Part shown: positions 34,620-44,900 of the stretch, piece by piece
Layout: each line of letters starts with the position of its first letter
How positions within the stretch are numbered: position 1 is the first letter of the stretch
Source: Promicromonospora sp. Populi
GTDB taxonomy: Bacteria > Actinomycetota > Actinomycetes > Actinomycetales > Cellulomonadaceae
Reading direction: 5' to 3'
DNA length: 64,000 nucleotides
Assembly (NCBI RefSeq): GCF_041081105.1
Contig: NZ_CP163528.1
Coordinates: forward strand, 2,852,001 to 2,916,000
Notes under the pieces: generated by a model
Told to the model about the DNA's origin: nothing
The model's database searches: none
The model's input: the letters and a program-made list of their open reading frames with translations, nothing else
Position numbers and translations under genes: made by a program

Positions 34620-35624
34620 ATGGGGCGCTACATCCTCCGCCGTGTCGCGCAGGCGGTGGGCATGCTGTTCCTGGTGATGTTCGTGCTGCACCTGCTCACG
34701 ACGCTCGCCATCCAGCTCAACGGCAATCCCGCCCTCGCGTTCTTCGGCGACAAGATTCCCTCGGCGGCGCAGCTCGCCGCCGTCGAGCAGCGGTTCGGGC
34801 TCGACGACCCCTGCTACGACCAGGCCGGCAACCCGTGCTTCGGGCCGTTCGTCGAGCGGCTCGGCCAGTACGCGCAGGGTGACTTCGGCACCAACCTGCG
34901 GGGGCGCGAGGTGACGGACATCGTCGCCAGCGCCGCCCCGAACACGCTGCGCCTCTTTGTCATGGTCACGATCACGTGGCTCCTGCTGGGCATGGTGCTC
35001 GGCTCGGTCGCCGCGCGGTGGCGTGGCTCGCCGTCGGACCACGGCATTCGCCTGACGTCGGTGCTCATCGACGCCCTGCCGGTGTTTGTGCTGCTCCTGG
35101 TCTACAAGGAGATCGTGACCGTACCGCTGAGCACCTGGTCCGAGGAAACCTTCGGCGAGAACAGCTGGCCGCCGTACTGGTTCAAGCCGTCGTTCGACCC
35201 GGAGCACCCGTGGGCCACGATCGCGGTGCCCGGCATCCTGCTGGGCCTGGCCGGTTCGGCCGCGTTCATCCGCCTGGTGCGCGCGAGCCAGCTCGAGTCG
35301 TACACCGGTGACCATGTGCGGACCGCGCGGTCGAAGGGGCTGACCGAGGGGCGCGTCGTGCTGCACCACGTGGTGCGCAACTCGTCGATCCCCGTGGTGA
35401 CCGCCGTAGGCCTCACGTTCGCGGAGGCCCTGAGCGGCGCCGTCATCACCGAGGGCATCATGAACATCTACGGGATGGGCGGCGTCCTGTGGGACGCGGT
35501 GCGGAACAGCGACGTCGGCCTGGTGCTCGGCATCGTGACCATCCTGACCGCCGTGACGGTAGTGGTGATGATCGTCGTCGACATCGCCTATGCCGCGCTC
35601 GACCCGAGGATCCGTTATGAGTGA
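34620..35624 (+). CDS. Peptide ABC transporter permease (DppB/OppB type)
   Basis: 334 residues from ATG 34620, with GAGGAGA at 7 bases. The typical DppB build is seen: an N-terminal helix (AQAVGMLFLVMFVLHLLTTL), a large extracytoplasmic loop (residues 30-95), then five helices and the EAA-type loop HVVRNSSIPVVTAVGLTFAE, followed by LSGAVITEGIMNIYGMGGVL. An insert between helices (residues 175-200, Trp/Pro-rich) is larger than in E. coli DppB. It forms a heteromeric channel with the next permease, 6 bases downstream. It is probably cotranscribed with the binding protein despite the hairpins between. Confidence 0.94.
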   Translation: MGRYILRRVAQAVGMLFLVMFVLHLLTTLAIQLNGNPALAFFGDKIPSAAQLAAVEQRFGLDDPCYDQAGNPCFGPFVERLGQYAQGDFGTNLRGREVTDIVASAAPNTLRLFVMVTITWLLLGMVLGSVAARWRGSPSDHGIRLTSVLIDALPVFVLLLVYKEIVTVPLSTWSEETFGENSWPPYWFKPSFDPEHPWATIAVPGILLGLAGSAAFIRLVRASQLESYTGDHVRTARSKGLTEGRVVLHHVVRNSSIPVVTAVGLTFAEALSGAVITEGIMNIYGMGGVLWDAVRNSDVGLVLGIVTILTAVTVVVMIVVDIAYAALDPRIRYE

Positions 35625-35630
35625 GGCACC

Positions 35631-36560
35631 ATGAGCGAGGCAGCGTCCGCCGCGACCGGGGCCGTCGCCGGCGCCGCGTCCCGCACCCTGGCGTCGGACG
35701 CATGGCGCAGCCTGCGCCGCCGGCCCGACGTCATCGTCTCCAGCCTGATCATCCTGTTCTTCACGGTGCTTGCCGTGTTCCCCGGGCTGTTCACCTCGGT
35801 GAGCCCGCGGCACTGCGTCATCAGCGACGCCAAGATCAGGCCGCAGGGTTTCGGCAACCAGTTCCCGCTTGGCACGGACACCTTCGGGTGCGACACCCTG
35901 GCCCAGCTCGCGCACGGTTCCAGGCCGTCGCTGCTGCTCGCCCTGGTGGTGGTCGGCACCGCGCTGGTCATCGGGGTGACTCTGGGCCTGCTCGCCGGGT
36001 TCTACCTGGGCTGGGTCGACTTCCTGGTGTCGCGCACCGTGGAGGTCTTCCTGGTGATCCCGTACCTGCTGGCGGCGATGCTGCTGCTGAGCCTGTTCAA
36101 GAACGTGGACCTCGGCTCGGGCACGTTCTCCACGATCATGCTGCCCGCGATCGTGCTGACCCTGTTCGGCTGGATGGGCTACGCCCGGTACGTCCGGGCG
36201 AGCGTCCTGGAGGCCAAGAACCTCGACTACGTCACGGCCGCCCGCGCCCTGGGCGCGTCCGACCTGCGGATCATGTTCCGACACGTCCTGCCCAACGCGA
36301 TCGGCCCGGTCACGGCGCTGATCCCGACGGCGATCGCCGGCGTCATCGGCGCGGAGGCCGTGCTGGCGTTCCTCGGCATCGGCGTGCGACCGCCCGCCAT
36401 CTCCTGGGGAATCATGATCGAGAACGGTTCGTCATGGGTGCTCGGCGGATACCCGCACATGCTGCTGCTGCCGCTCGGCTGCCTGCTCGCGACGGTGCTG
36501 TCCCTGGTGGTGCTAGGCGACGCCCTGCGCGACGCCCTGGACCCGAGGCTCACGGCATGA
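35631..36560 (+). CDS. Peptide ABC transporter permease (DppC/OppC type)
   Basis: 309 residues with six predicted helices. The N-terminal cytoplasmic segment (WRSLRRRPDVIVSSLIILFF) opens the first helix, and HVLPNAIGPVTALIPTAIAG with EAVLAFLGIGVRPPAISWG is the coupling loop signature of the family. It follows the first permease by 6 bases and overlaps the next ATPase gene by 4 bases (ATGA), so all are translationally coupled. Confidence 0.95.
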   Translation: MSEAASAATGAVAGAASRTLASDAWRSLRRRPDVIVSSLIILFFTVLAVFPGLFTSVSPRHCVISDAKIRPQGFGNQFPLGTDTFGCDTLAQLAHGSRPSLLLALVVVGTALVIGVTLGLLAGFYLGWVDFLVSRTVEVFLVIPYLLAAMLLLSLFKNVDLGSGTFSTIMLPAIVLTLFGWMGYARYVRASVLEAKNLDYVTAARALGASDLRIMFRHVLPNAIGPVTALIPTAIAGVIGAEAVLAFLGIGVRPPAISWGIMIENGSSWVLGGYPHMLLLPLGCLLATVLSLVVLGDALRDALDPRLTA

Positions 36561-37648
36561 GCGCCGCCACCAGCCCGGCATCGAGCCCGGCCACGACCCC
36601 GCCGTCGGGCACTCCCCTCCTTGAGGTCACCGACCTCGCCGTCGAGTTCCGTACGCCCGACGGCGCCGTGCGCGCCGTCGACGGGCTGTCCTACCGCGTG
36701 GAGGCGGGCCGCACGCTCGCGATCGTGGGCGAGTCCGGCTCAGGCAAGTCCGTGTCGTCGCTGGCTGTGCTGGGCCTGCTCCCGGACAACGCGCGCGTCA
36801 CTCGCGGGACGGTCCGCCTGGCCGGCACCGACCTGCTCGCCCTGAGCCGCAAGGTGCACCGCGCCCGTTGCGGCGAGCAGGTGGCGATGGTGTTCCAGGA
36901 CGCACTGGCCGCGCTCAACCCCGTGCACACCGTGGGCTACCAGCTCACGGAGGCGCTGCGGGCGCGGCGCGGGCTGTCGCGCGGGGACGCCCGCAGGCGG
37001 GCGGTCGAGCTGCTCGACCTGGTCAAGGTGCCGAACGCGAAGGCCCGCATCAAGGAGTACCCCCACCAGTTCTCCGGCGGTATGCGGCAGCGCGTCATGA
37101 TCGCGACGGCGCTGGCGATGGACCCGGACGTGCTCATCGCCGACGAGCCCACCACGGCTCTCGACGTCACCGTCCAGGCGCAGGTGTTGCGCCTGCTCGC
37201 GGAGATCCAGGCGGAGCGGCACATGGGCCTGGTGCTGATCACGCACGACCTGGGCGTCGTGGCCGGCGTCGCCGACGACGTGACGGTGATGTACGCGGGC
37301 CGCGCCGTCGAGCAGGCGCCCGTCGTGCCCGCCTACACCACCCCCGCGCACCCGTACACCCGAGCGCTCCTGCGCTCGATCCCGTCGGCTGCCGGGACGG
37401 GGCGCCTGCCCGTGATCCCGGGCCGCCCGCCGAGCCCCGCCGCGAGACCGGCGGGCTGCCCGTTCCACCCGCGCTGCGACGCCGTGCGCGACGTGTGCCG
37501 CACCGAGGTGCCGCCGCTGGTCACCCCGGCGCCGGGCCGCACGTCGGCCTGCCACTTCGCGACGGACATCATGGCGGGGCGGGAACCACGGCCCGACGCC
37601 GAAGCGCCGGCCCCGGCCGAACCGGACACCGGAGGATCCGATGACTGA
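36557..37648 (+). CDS. Peptide ABC transporter ATP-binding protein (DppD type)
   Basis: 363 residues. Start ATG 36557 lies in the ATGA overlap with the upstream permease. Walker [16 protein letters not shown]-loop [13 protein letters not shown], signature [20 protein letters not shown], Walker [14 protein letters not shown] and the H-loop [12 protein letters not shown] are complete. The C-terminal oligopeptide domain has the iron-sulfur-type cysteines CPFHPRC, VC and ACHF of DppD/OppD. The last 30 residues are acidic and Pro-rich. It overlaps the next ATPase gene by 8 bases. Confidence 0.95.
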   Translation: MSAATSPASSPATTPPSGTPLLEVTDLAVEFRTPDGAVRAVDGLSYRVEAGRTLAIVGESGSGKSVSSLAVLGLLPDNARVTRGTVRLAGTDLLALSRKVHRARCGEQVAMVFQDALAALNPVHTVGYQLTEALRARRGLSRGDARRRAVELLDLVKVPNAKARIKEYPHQFSGGMRQRVMIATALAMDPDVLIADEPTTALDVTVQAQVLRLLAEIQAERHMGLVLITHDLGVVAGVADDVTVMYAGRAVEQAPVVPAYTTPAHPYTRALLRSIPSAAGTGRLPVIPGRPPSPAARPAGCPFHPRCDAVRDVCRTEVPPLVTPAPGRTSACHFATDIMAGREPRPDAEAPAPAEPDTGGSDD

Positions 37649-38810
37649 GCCGAAGGCGGAGACCGAGCCTGTGCTCGAGGTGCGCGACCTCGTCAAGCAC
37701 TACCCGGTGCGGAGCGGCCTGCTGCGCCGTTCGAGCAGCGCAGTGAAGGCGGTCGACGGCGTCTCCCTCCGCCTGGACCGGGGACGCACCCTGGGGCTGG
37801 TAGGCGAGTCCGGTTCGGGCAAGTCGACGCTCGCGCGCGTGCTGGTCGGCATCGAGCGGCCGACGTCGGGCGAGGTGCTCGTGGACGGCGAGGACGTGAC
37901 GCGCCTGTCCCGGGCCGGCCGCAAGCGGCTGCGCCGGGACGTCCAGATGGTGTTCCAGGATCCGTACACCTCGCTGAACCCGCGGATGTCAGTGGGCGAG
38001 ATAGTGGGTGAGCCGTTCGCGATCCACGGCATCGCCCCGACCGGGGGCCGCCGGGCCGCGGTGGGCGAGCTGCTGGAGCTCGTCGGCCTGGAGCCCGAGC
38101 ACGCGGGCCGGTACCCGCACCAGTTCTCGGGTGGGCAGCGGCAGCGCATCGGGATCGCCCGCGCGCTCGCCCTGCGGCCGAGGATCCTGGTGTGCGACGA
38201 GCCGGTCTCGGCGCTCGACGTCTCGGTGCAGGGCCAGGTCATCAACCTCCTGGAAGACCTCCAGGAGGAGCTGGGTCTGTCGTACCTGTTCGTGGCGCAC
38301 GATCTCGGCGTCGTGCGGCACATCGCCCACGACGTCGCCGTGATGTACCTGGGGCGCATCGTCGAGCAGGGGCTCGAGCCCGAGGTGTACGACGGCGCAC
38401 AGCACCCGTACACGCAGGCGCTCCTGTCGGCGGTGCCCGTGCCGGACCCGTCGGTGCGGCTGGTGCCGGCCACTCGCTCGGCGGGATCGGCCGAAGACGG
38501 ATCGACGTCAACCAGCCGCGAGATAGTGCTGGAGGGCGATCCGCCCTCACCGGTCGACCCGCCGTCGGGCTGCCCGTTCCACACGCGCTGCTGGCTCGCG
38601 CCGACGCTGCCGGAGGCCGACGCCGCCCCGCGGCGGGTCCCCGTGGTGTGCGAGACCCAGGTGCCGGTGCTGGTCGCGCACCCCGAGGCAGGCGGGTCGA
38701 CGGCGGCCGGTTCCGACGCTGCCGGGTCCAACGCAGCCACGTCCACGGCGGCCCACGTCGCCGCCTGTCACTTCGCGCGGGAGCTGGTCAGCCCCGGGGT
38801 CGGCGCATGA
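37641..38810 (+). CDS. Peptide ABC transporter ATP-binding protein (DppF type)
   Basis: 389 residues from ATG 37641, with GGAGGATCCG as ribosome site. The ATPase motifs are Walker [37 protein letters not shown], signature [20 protein letters not shown], Walker [15 protein letters not shown] and [11 protein letters not shown]. The Cys-rich C-terminal domain begins CPFHTRCW. An Ala/Gly/Ser-rich spacer ([19 protein letters not shown]) precedes the final CHFA motif and is peculiar to this protein. It is followed, with ATGA overlap, by a glutamine amidotransferase-like gene. Confidence 0.95.
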   Translation: MTEPKAETEPVLEVRDLVKHYPVRSGLLRRSSSAVKAVDGVSLRLDRGRTLGLVGESGSGKSTLARVLVGIERPTSGEVLVDGEDVTRLSRAGRKRLRRDVQMVFQDPYTSLNPRMSVGEIVGEPFAIHGIAPTGGRRAAVGELLELVGLEPEHAGRYPHQFSGGQRQRIGIARALALRPRILVCDEPVSALDVSVQGQVINLLEDLQEELGLSYLFVAHDLGVVRHIAHDVAVMYLGRIVEQGLEPEVYDGAQHPYTQALLSAVPVPDPSVRLVPATRSAGSAEDGSTSTSREIVLEGDPPSPVDPPSGCPFHTRCWLAPTLPEADAAPRRVPVVCETQVPVLVAHPEAGGSTAAGSDAAGSNAATSTAAHVAACHFARELVSPGVGA

Positions 38811-39520
38811 CACGCGTCCTGGTGGTCCTGAACTCCCCCACGAGCTCGATGGGCCGGCTCGAGCAATGGCTCCCGGAGGCCGGCATCGAGCCGGTCCTGA
38901 CCCCCGCTGCCGAGCTTCCCGAAAGTCTCGACGGTTTTGCGGGCGTCGTCCTGCTGGGCGGCGGCTTCATGCCCGACGACGACGCGGGCCACCCGTTCCT
39001 GCCGCGCGAGCGCGCCCTGACCGGCCAGGCGCTGGACGACGGCGTGCCGTTGCTCGGCCTCTGCCTCGGCGGCCAGCTGCTGGCACACGTCGCGGGCGGC
39101 CGTGTGACTGCGCGGTCCGGAGAGACGGAGCGCGGCATGTGCCCGCTCACGGTGCTGCCCGCCGCCGTCGGCGATCCGGTCTTCGGCGACCTGCCGGGGG
39201 TGCCGAACGGGCCCCTGTGGATGATCGAGAACCACGAGGACTCGGTCACCACGCTGCCGCCGTCGGCGACACTGCTGGTCACGAGCGGGGACTGCCCGAT
39301 CCAGGCGTTCCGGGTGGGTGAGCGGGCCTGGGGCATGCAGTTCCACCCCGAGGCGCGGCCGGAGCGCATCGCAGCCTGGGACGAGGCGGCGCTCTCGGAG
39401 CAGGGCATCGACCGCGCAGAGCTGACCGAGGCGGCGCTGGTCCACGCCGCCGAGAACGAGGCGCAGTCGCGCGCGCTGGCCCGCGCCTGGACCGACGTCG
39501 TGCACAAGAACGCGAGGTAG
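38807..39520 (+). CDS. Class I glutamine amidotransferase-like protein
   Basis: 237 residues, in ATGA overlap with the DppF-type ATPase. The GATase1 triad is visible: Cys in [11 protein letters not shown] near residue 85 (nucleophile elbow GLCLGG), His and Glu in [10 protein letters not shown] near residue 180. No synthase partner is adjacent, so it probably acts alone as a hydrolase, for example on gamma-glutamyl compounds or peptides imported by the operon. The alternative is a detached glutaminase subunit. Confidence 0.88.
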   Translation: MTRVLVVLNSPTSSMGRLEQWLPEAGIEPVLTPAAELPESLDGFAGVVLLGGGFMPDDDAGHPFLPRERALTGQALDDGVPLLGLCLGGQLLAHVAGGRVTARSGETERGMCPLTVLPAAVGDPVFGDLPGVPNGPLWMIENHEDSVTTLPPSATLLVTSGDCPIQAFRVGERAWGMQFHPEARPERIAAWDEAALSEQGIDRAELTEAALVHAAENEAQSRALARAWTDVVHKNAR

Positions 39521-39548
39521 GGCGAAGATCGACGAGAGGACGGACCAG

Positions 39549-40352
39549 ATGGTGTCGACAGGGACACACAGCGACGGGTTGCCCACGCTGGCCTACCGGA
39601 TCGCGCGGGCGTCGGGCGAGGTGCTCGCCGCGCGCCAGGACCACCTGGACTTCTACGCGGCCTCCACGGTGAAGCTCGCCGTGCTGGTCGCCGCGGCGCG
39701 CGCGCTCGACTCCGGCACGGCGAGCCTGGACGAGACGTGCATCGCGACCCGGACCTTCACCTCGCAGGTCCCTGGCGCGGGTGAGTACACGATCGAGCCC
39801 GACGACGTCGACACCGGCCTCCCGCCCGACGGCACCCCCATGCCGCTGGGCGACGTGATCAACCGGATGATCGTCGTCTCCTCCAACGAGGCCACCAACA
39901 TCGTGGCCGAGCGGGTGGGGCTGGCCGCCGTCAACCAGGCGCTGGCCGACGCCGGAGCGACCCGCTCGACGTTCGGCCGCAAGTACTCCGACCTGGCCGC
40001 CGAGCAGGCCGGCGCCTCGCACCGCACTACCGCTGCTGACCTGTGCCTGCTCATGTCCGCAGTGGTGACGGGTGGGGTCGCGAGCCCGGAGCGGACCGCC
40101 TGGATGTGTGAGCTGCTCGGCCGCCAGACCGACCGCCAGCTCACCGCCGCGGTCCCGGGCCCCGGCGAGCCCGGCGCCGTCCCGTTCGGCTCCAAGTCCG
40201 GCTGGGTGGACGGCATCCGGCACGACGTCGCATTCGTGGGCGAGCCGGGACCGGACGCGCTGGTGATCGCCGTCTGCACCCGCGGCTACGACGAGCAGGC
40301 CGCCGAGGAAACCCTCAAGTCCCTGGGCGCCCTGGCGATCGCCCTGTCGTAA
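39549..40352 (+). CDS. Serine hydrolase, class A beta-lactamase fold, cytoplasmic
   Basis: 267 residues. The active-site motifs of the penicillin-binding/beta-lactamase fold are in order: SxxK as S39-T-V-K42, S-x-N as S111-S-N113 and KSG within GSKSGWVDG near residue 215. The Glu166 region of class A enzymes is not obvious. No signal peptide is present, so it is cytoplasmic, unlike true beta-lactamases. It is the last gene of the peptide ABC operon and may cleave imported peptides. Start ATG 39549 follows a weak GAGAGGA. Confidence 0.85.
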   Translation: MVSTGTHSDGLPTLAYRIARASGEVLAARQDHLDFYAASTVKLAVLVAAARALDSGTASLDETCIATRTFTSQVPGAGEYTIEPDDVDTGLPPDGTPMPLGDVINRMIVVSSNEATNIVAERVGLAAVNQALADAGATRSTFGRKYSDLAAEQAGASHRTTAADLCLLMSAVVTGGVASPERTAWMCELLGRQTDRQLTAAVPGPGEPGAVPFGSKSGWVDGIRHDVAFVGEPGPDALVIAVCTRGYDEQAAEETLKSLGALAIALS

Positions 40353-40364
40353 CCGGACCGCAGT

Positions 40365-40440
40365 CGATCCCCTTCGAGTCCTAAGTTTCTTTGCTTTGCG
40401 GCCCCTCAAAGCGAAGAAACTTAGGACTCGAAAGGGATCG
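40365..40440. repeat. Long hairpin, family A copy 2 (terminator)
   Basis: Arms 40365-40398 and 40407-40440 match at 32 of 34 positions around loop CGGCCCCT, between the convergent serine-hydrolase and kynureninase genes. It repeats the sequence of the hairpin at 5852-5911 and shows a compensatory G-C to A-T change in the stem. Confidence 0.8.
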
Positions 40441-40443
40441 GGC

Positions 40444-41709
40444 TCAGCCCAGGAGGTCTCGGATCACCCAGAGGCCGTTCGCCACCTCCGTGAAGCTTGT
40501 GCTCAGCGGGGAGAGGCCCACGCGCAGGCCCTGCGGGGGGCGGAAGTCGGGCACCACACCCCGCGCCCAGGCCTCCGCGACCACCCGCTTGAAGTCCGGG
40601 TGGTCGAGCATGACGTGGCTCCCCCGGCGCTCGGGGTCCCGCGGTGAGGCGACGCGCACGCCCGCCAGGTACTCGTCGACGACCTCGATGGCGAACCCGG
40701 TCAGAGCCTGCGACTTCGCACGGACCGCAGGCATGCCCGCCTCCGAGATGAGCGCGAGCATGTCGCGCATCGGCAGCATGCCGATCACCGGCGGAGTCCC
40801 GCTGATGAGCTGCCGGATCCCAGCGGCGGGCTCGTAGTCCGGGCCCATCGCGAACGGGTCGGCGGCGCCCATCCAGCCCTGCACCGGCTGCCGCACCTCG
40901 TCCTGCAGACCGGCGGCCAGGTAGGCGAAGGCAGGTGAGCCCGGCCCGCCGTTCAGGTACTTGTAGGTGCAGCCGACGGCGATGTCCACGCCGTCGGCAT
41001 CCAGGTCCAGCGGGACCGAGCCCGCCGAGTGGCACAGGTCCCACAGGACGAGCGCCCCGGCGTCGTGCACGATCCGCGTGATCGCGGGCAGGTCCGCGAT
41101 GTACCCGGACTTGTAGGCAACGTGGCTGAGCAGCACGAGCGCGGTGTCCGGCCCGACGGCGGCCGCCACCTCCTCGGGCGTGACGCCGCTCTCGGCGTCG
41201 GGCGTGATCCACCGCAGCTCCAGGCCGCGTTCCGCGGCGATGCCCTGCAGCACGAACCGGTCCGTGGGGAAGTTCTCGGTGTCGGCGACGATCACACGGC
41301 GGCCCGGCCGGGCGTCAACAGCGGCGCGGGCCAGCTTGTAGAGCAGCACCGTCGTCGAGTCGGCGACGACGGTCTGTCCCGCCGCCGCACCGAGCGCCAC
41401 CCGGCCGAGCGTGTCGCCGAGCTCGGTCGGCGCGTCCATCCAGCCCTCGTCCCAGGACCGGATCAGGCGCGCCGCCCACGGCCCGTCCACGAAGGACGCC
41501 AGCCGCTCGCGGGTGGCGGTCAGCGGCCTGCCCAGCGAGTTGCCGTCGAGGTAGGCGATCAGGCCCTCGCTCGGCGCAAAGAGGTCACGGTAGCGGGCGA
41601 GCGGATCGGCGGCGTCGAGCGCGGCGGCGCGGTCAAGCAGGCCAGCGGGCAGGTCAGGCAGGTCGGGCAGCTCGGCGGGGCGGTCTGCAGAGGGGGCGAG
41701 ATCGGTCAC
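40444..41709 (-). CDS. kynU: Kynureninase
   Basis: 421 residues from GTG 41709 (TGGAG upstream). A fold-type I PLP enzyme: the PLP lysine is in GCTYKYLNGGPG near residue 240, and ALVLWDLCHSAGSVPLDLD carries the conserved Asp-x-x-His of kynureninase. LYKLARAA, RLIRSWDEGWMDAPTELGD and GTPPVIGMLPMRDML are typical. It cleaves kynurenine to anthranilate and alanine. Convergent with the peptide operon and divergent from the GH87-like gene; its pathway partners are at 45.4-47.1 kb on the same strand, beyond the inserted gene. Confidence 0.96.
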   Translation of the reverse strand: MTDLAPSADRPAELPDLPDLPAGLLDRAAALDAADPLARYRDLFAPSEGLIAYLDGNSLGRPLTATRERLASFVDGPWAARLIRSWDEGWMDAPTELGDTLGRVALGAAAGQTVVADSTTVLLYKLARAAVDARPGRRVIVADTENFPTDRFVLQGIAAERGLELRWITPDAESGVTPEEVAAAVGPDTALVLLSHVAYKSGYIADLPAITRIVHDAGALVLWDLCHSAGSVPLDLDADGVDIAVGCTYKYLNGGPGSPAFAYLAAGLQDEVRQPVQGWMGAADPFAMGPDYEPAAGIRQLISGTPPVIGMLPMRDMLALISEAGMPAVRAKSQALTGFAIEVVDEYLAGVRVASPRDPERRGSHVMLDHPDFKRVVAEAWARGVVPDFRPPQGLRVGLSPLSTSFTEVANGLWVIRDLLG

Positions 41710-41776
41710 GGGCGCTCCAGGTCGTTCGGTTCCGGCCCGAGCGTACGTCCTGCGCCAGGCTGCTCGGCCCGAACCC

Positions 41777-41806
41777 TTGACGCCCCAACGATCCCGTCAG
41801 TAATGT
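41777..41806 (+). promoter_or_regulatory. Promoter for GH87-like gene
   Basis: TTGACG (41777-41782) and TAATGT (41801-41806) with an 18-base spacer form a good SigA-type promoter, about 120 bases before the glucanase start. The leader between them carries no other open frame of note. Confidence 0.55.
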
Positions 41807-41929
41807 CCATGCCACCGGAGCGCAAGAACTCGACAAGAGCCTGCGCTTTTGTGCACAGAACCATGGCAAGTACCCAAGGTCAATCTGGTGACGACGACCG
41901 TCGACGACGACGGCAGATCGGGGACGCTG

Positions 41930-44900
41930 ATGTTCCGCTCCACCAACCGCCACGCGCTCAGACCGGGGCTCGCTCCCAGCCTCATGGCAGTACTCACCGC
42001 CGCCGCCCTCGGCGCGTCGGTGCTCGTACCCACCTCCGCCACGGCGGCCGTCGCGGCCGTCGTCCTCTCCGCGGGCAAGCCCGCCGCGGCGAGCAGCAAC
42101 AACGGCTCCTACCAGGCCGGCAACCTCACCGACGGAAACCAGTCCACGTACTGGGAGTCGACCAACAACAGCTTCCCGCAGTGGGCCCAGATCGACCTCG
42201 GCGCCGGGGCCACCGTCGAGCAGGTGGTGCTCAAGCTTCCCGCCTCCTGGGAGGCCCGGACGCAGACGCTGTCGATACAGGCCGGCGCCGACGGCGCGAC
42301 CTTCACCACGCTCGCCGCGAGCGCCCAGCGACAGTTCAACCCGACTTCGGGCAACACGGTGACCATCGACGTCCCGGACACACAGGCGCGCTACGTGCGG
42401 GTCTCCGTGACGGCCAACACGGGCTGGCCCGCGGGCCAGCTCTCGGAGCTCGAGGTGCACGGCACGCCCGGCGATGTCGACCCGGAGGAGCCGGTCGAGG
42501 GCATCGACCTGGCCCCGGGCCGTCCCATCGTTGCCTCGTCGACCGAGTGGACCTATGTCGCGGCGAACGCCAACGACGGCAACACCAGCACCTACTGGGA
42601 GGGTGCGGGCGGTCAGTACCCGAGCACGCTCGCGGTGACGCTGGAGTCCGCAGCCCAGCTCAGCGACATCGTCGTGAAGCTGCCGCCGGCCACCGCCTGG
42701 GGGGCACGGACCCAGACCTTCTCGGTCCAGGGCCGCACTGGAGCGAGCGATGCATGGACCACGATCGCGCCGTCGGCCGCTCGTGCCTTCTCGCCCGCGA
42801 CGGGCAACACCGTGACCATCCCGGTCACCGGCACCGCGCGGGAGGTGCGTCTCCAGTTCACCGGGAACACCGGGGCCGGTAACGGCCAGGTGGCGGAGTT
42901 CCAGGTGTTCGGCGCGCCGGCGGCCAACCCGAACCTCACGGTCACCGGCATCACGGCGAACCCGGCGACACCGACCGAGTCCAACCCGGTGGCCCTGTCC
43001 GCCACCGTGCGGAACATCGGCACGCTGCCGTCCGCGGCCACCGACGTGGCGTTCAGCCTCAACGGCAACACCGTGGGTACCGGCCAGGTCGGCGCTCTCG
43101 CCGCAGGTGCACAGGCCACGGTCACCGCGAACATCGGCGCACGCCCGGCCGGGTCGTATCAGCTCGGCGCAGTGGCCGACCCGTCGGGCACCGTGACCGA
43201 GCAGTCCGAGAACGACAACAGCTACACGCGGCCGGACCCGCTGGTGGTCACGGAGACCGCCAGCGCCGACCTGGTCCCGACCGTGTCGTGGACACCGAGC
43301 ACCCCGACGGCGGGCGAGACCGTCACCTTCTCGGCGACGATCGCGAATCGGGGCACCCTCGCGACCTCTTCCGGCGCGCACGGCCTCACCCTTGTCATGC
43401 GGAACAGCAGCGGTTCGGTGGTGCGCACCCTCACCGGATCGGTCTCCGGTGCCATCGCGGCCGGGGCCACCAGCCAGAGCGTGAACCTGGGCACCTGGCC
43501 TGCGGCGAACGGCTCGTACGACGTCACCCTCACCGCGGCCAACGACCCGGCGGAGGTCGAGGCCAGGCGCGCCAACAACGTGGTGACCCAGTCGCTGTTC
43601 GTCGGCCTCGGCGCGAACATGCCGTTCGACACCTACGAGGCGGAGGACGGCGTGACCGGCGGCGGGGCTACCGCCATCGGGCCGAACCGGGTGGTCGGCG
43701 ACCTCGCCGGCGAGGCGTCCGGGCGCCGGGCCGTCACGCTCGACGCGACCGGCGAGTACGTCCAGTGGACCACGCGAGCCCCCACCAACTCCCTGGTGGT
43801 GCGGTTCTCCATGCCCGACTCCGCTGGCGGCGGGGGCACGAACTCCACGCTCGCGGTCTACGTCGACGGTGTGTTCCTCAGGAACATCGACCTGACCTCG
43901 CGGTACGCGTGGCTGTACGGCAACGAGGCAAACCCCGGCAACCAGCCGGGCCAGGGCGCCCCGCGGCACATCTACGACGAGGCCAACACCCTGCTCGGCA
44001 CCACCGTCGCGGCGGGGCACACCATCCGGCTGCAGAAGACGGCGAGCAACACCAGCACGTACACCGTCGACTTCGTCGACCTGGAGCAGGTCTCGGCCCA
44101 GGCCAACCCCGACCCGGCGCGGTACGTGGTGCCCACCGGGTTCACGCACCAGGACGTGCAGAACGCGCTCGACCGGTTCCGGATGGACACCACCGGCAAC
44201 CTGGCCGGCGTCTACCTCCCCGCCGGTGACTACCAGACCGCCAGCAAGTTCCAGGTCTACGGCAGGGCGGTCGACATCGTGGGCGCCGGGCCGTGGTTCA
44301 CCAAGTTCCATGCGCCGGCAGGGCAGGAGAACACCGACATCGGGTTCCGGGCCGAGGGCACCGCGAGCGGCTCGACGTTCCGTGACTTCTCGTACTTCGG
44401 CAACTACACCTCACGGATCGACGGCCCCGGCAAGGTCTTCGACTTCGCGAACGTGTCGAACATGACCATCGACAACATCTGGGTCGAGCACATGATCTGC
44501 ATGTTCTGGGCCGCCAACATGGACGGCTCGGAGATCGTGGACTCGCGGATCCGGAACACGTTCGCCGACGCCCTGAACATGACCAACGGCAGCGCGAACA
44601 ACCACGTGCACAACAACCAGGCACGGGGTACCGGGGACGACTCGTTCGCACTGTTCGCCGCCACGGACGCCGGGGGCAGCGGCCAGCGGGGCAACGTGTT
44701 CGAGAACCTCACGTCCACGAACACCTGGCGGGCCGCTGGCCTGGCCGTCTACGGCGGGCAGGACAACACGTTCCGCAACATCTACATCGCGGACACGCTG
44801 GTCTACTCGGGCATCACGATCAGCTCGCTGGACTTCGGGTACCCGATGGAGGGATTCGGCCCCGCGCCGACAACCTTCGAGAACATCTCAGTGGTGCGCT

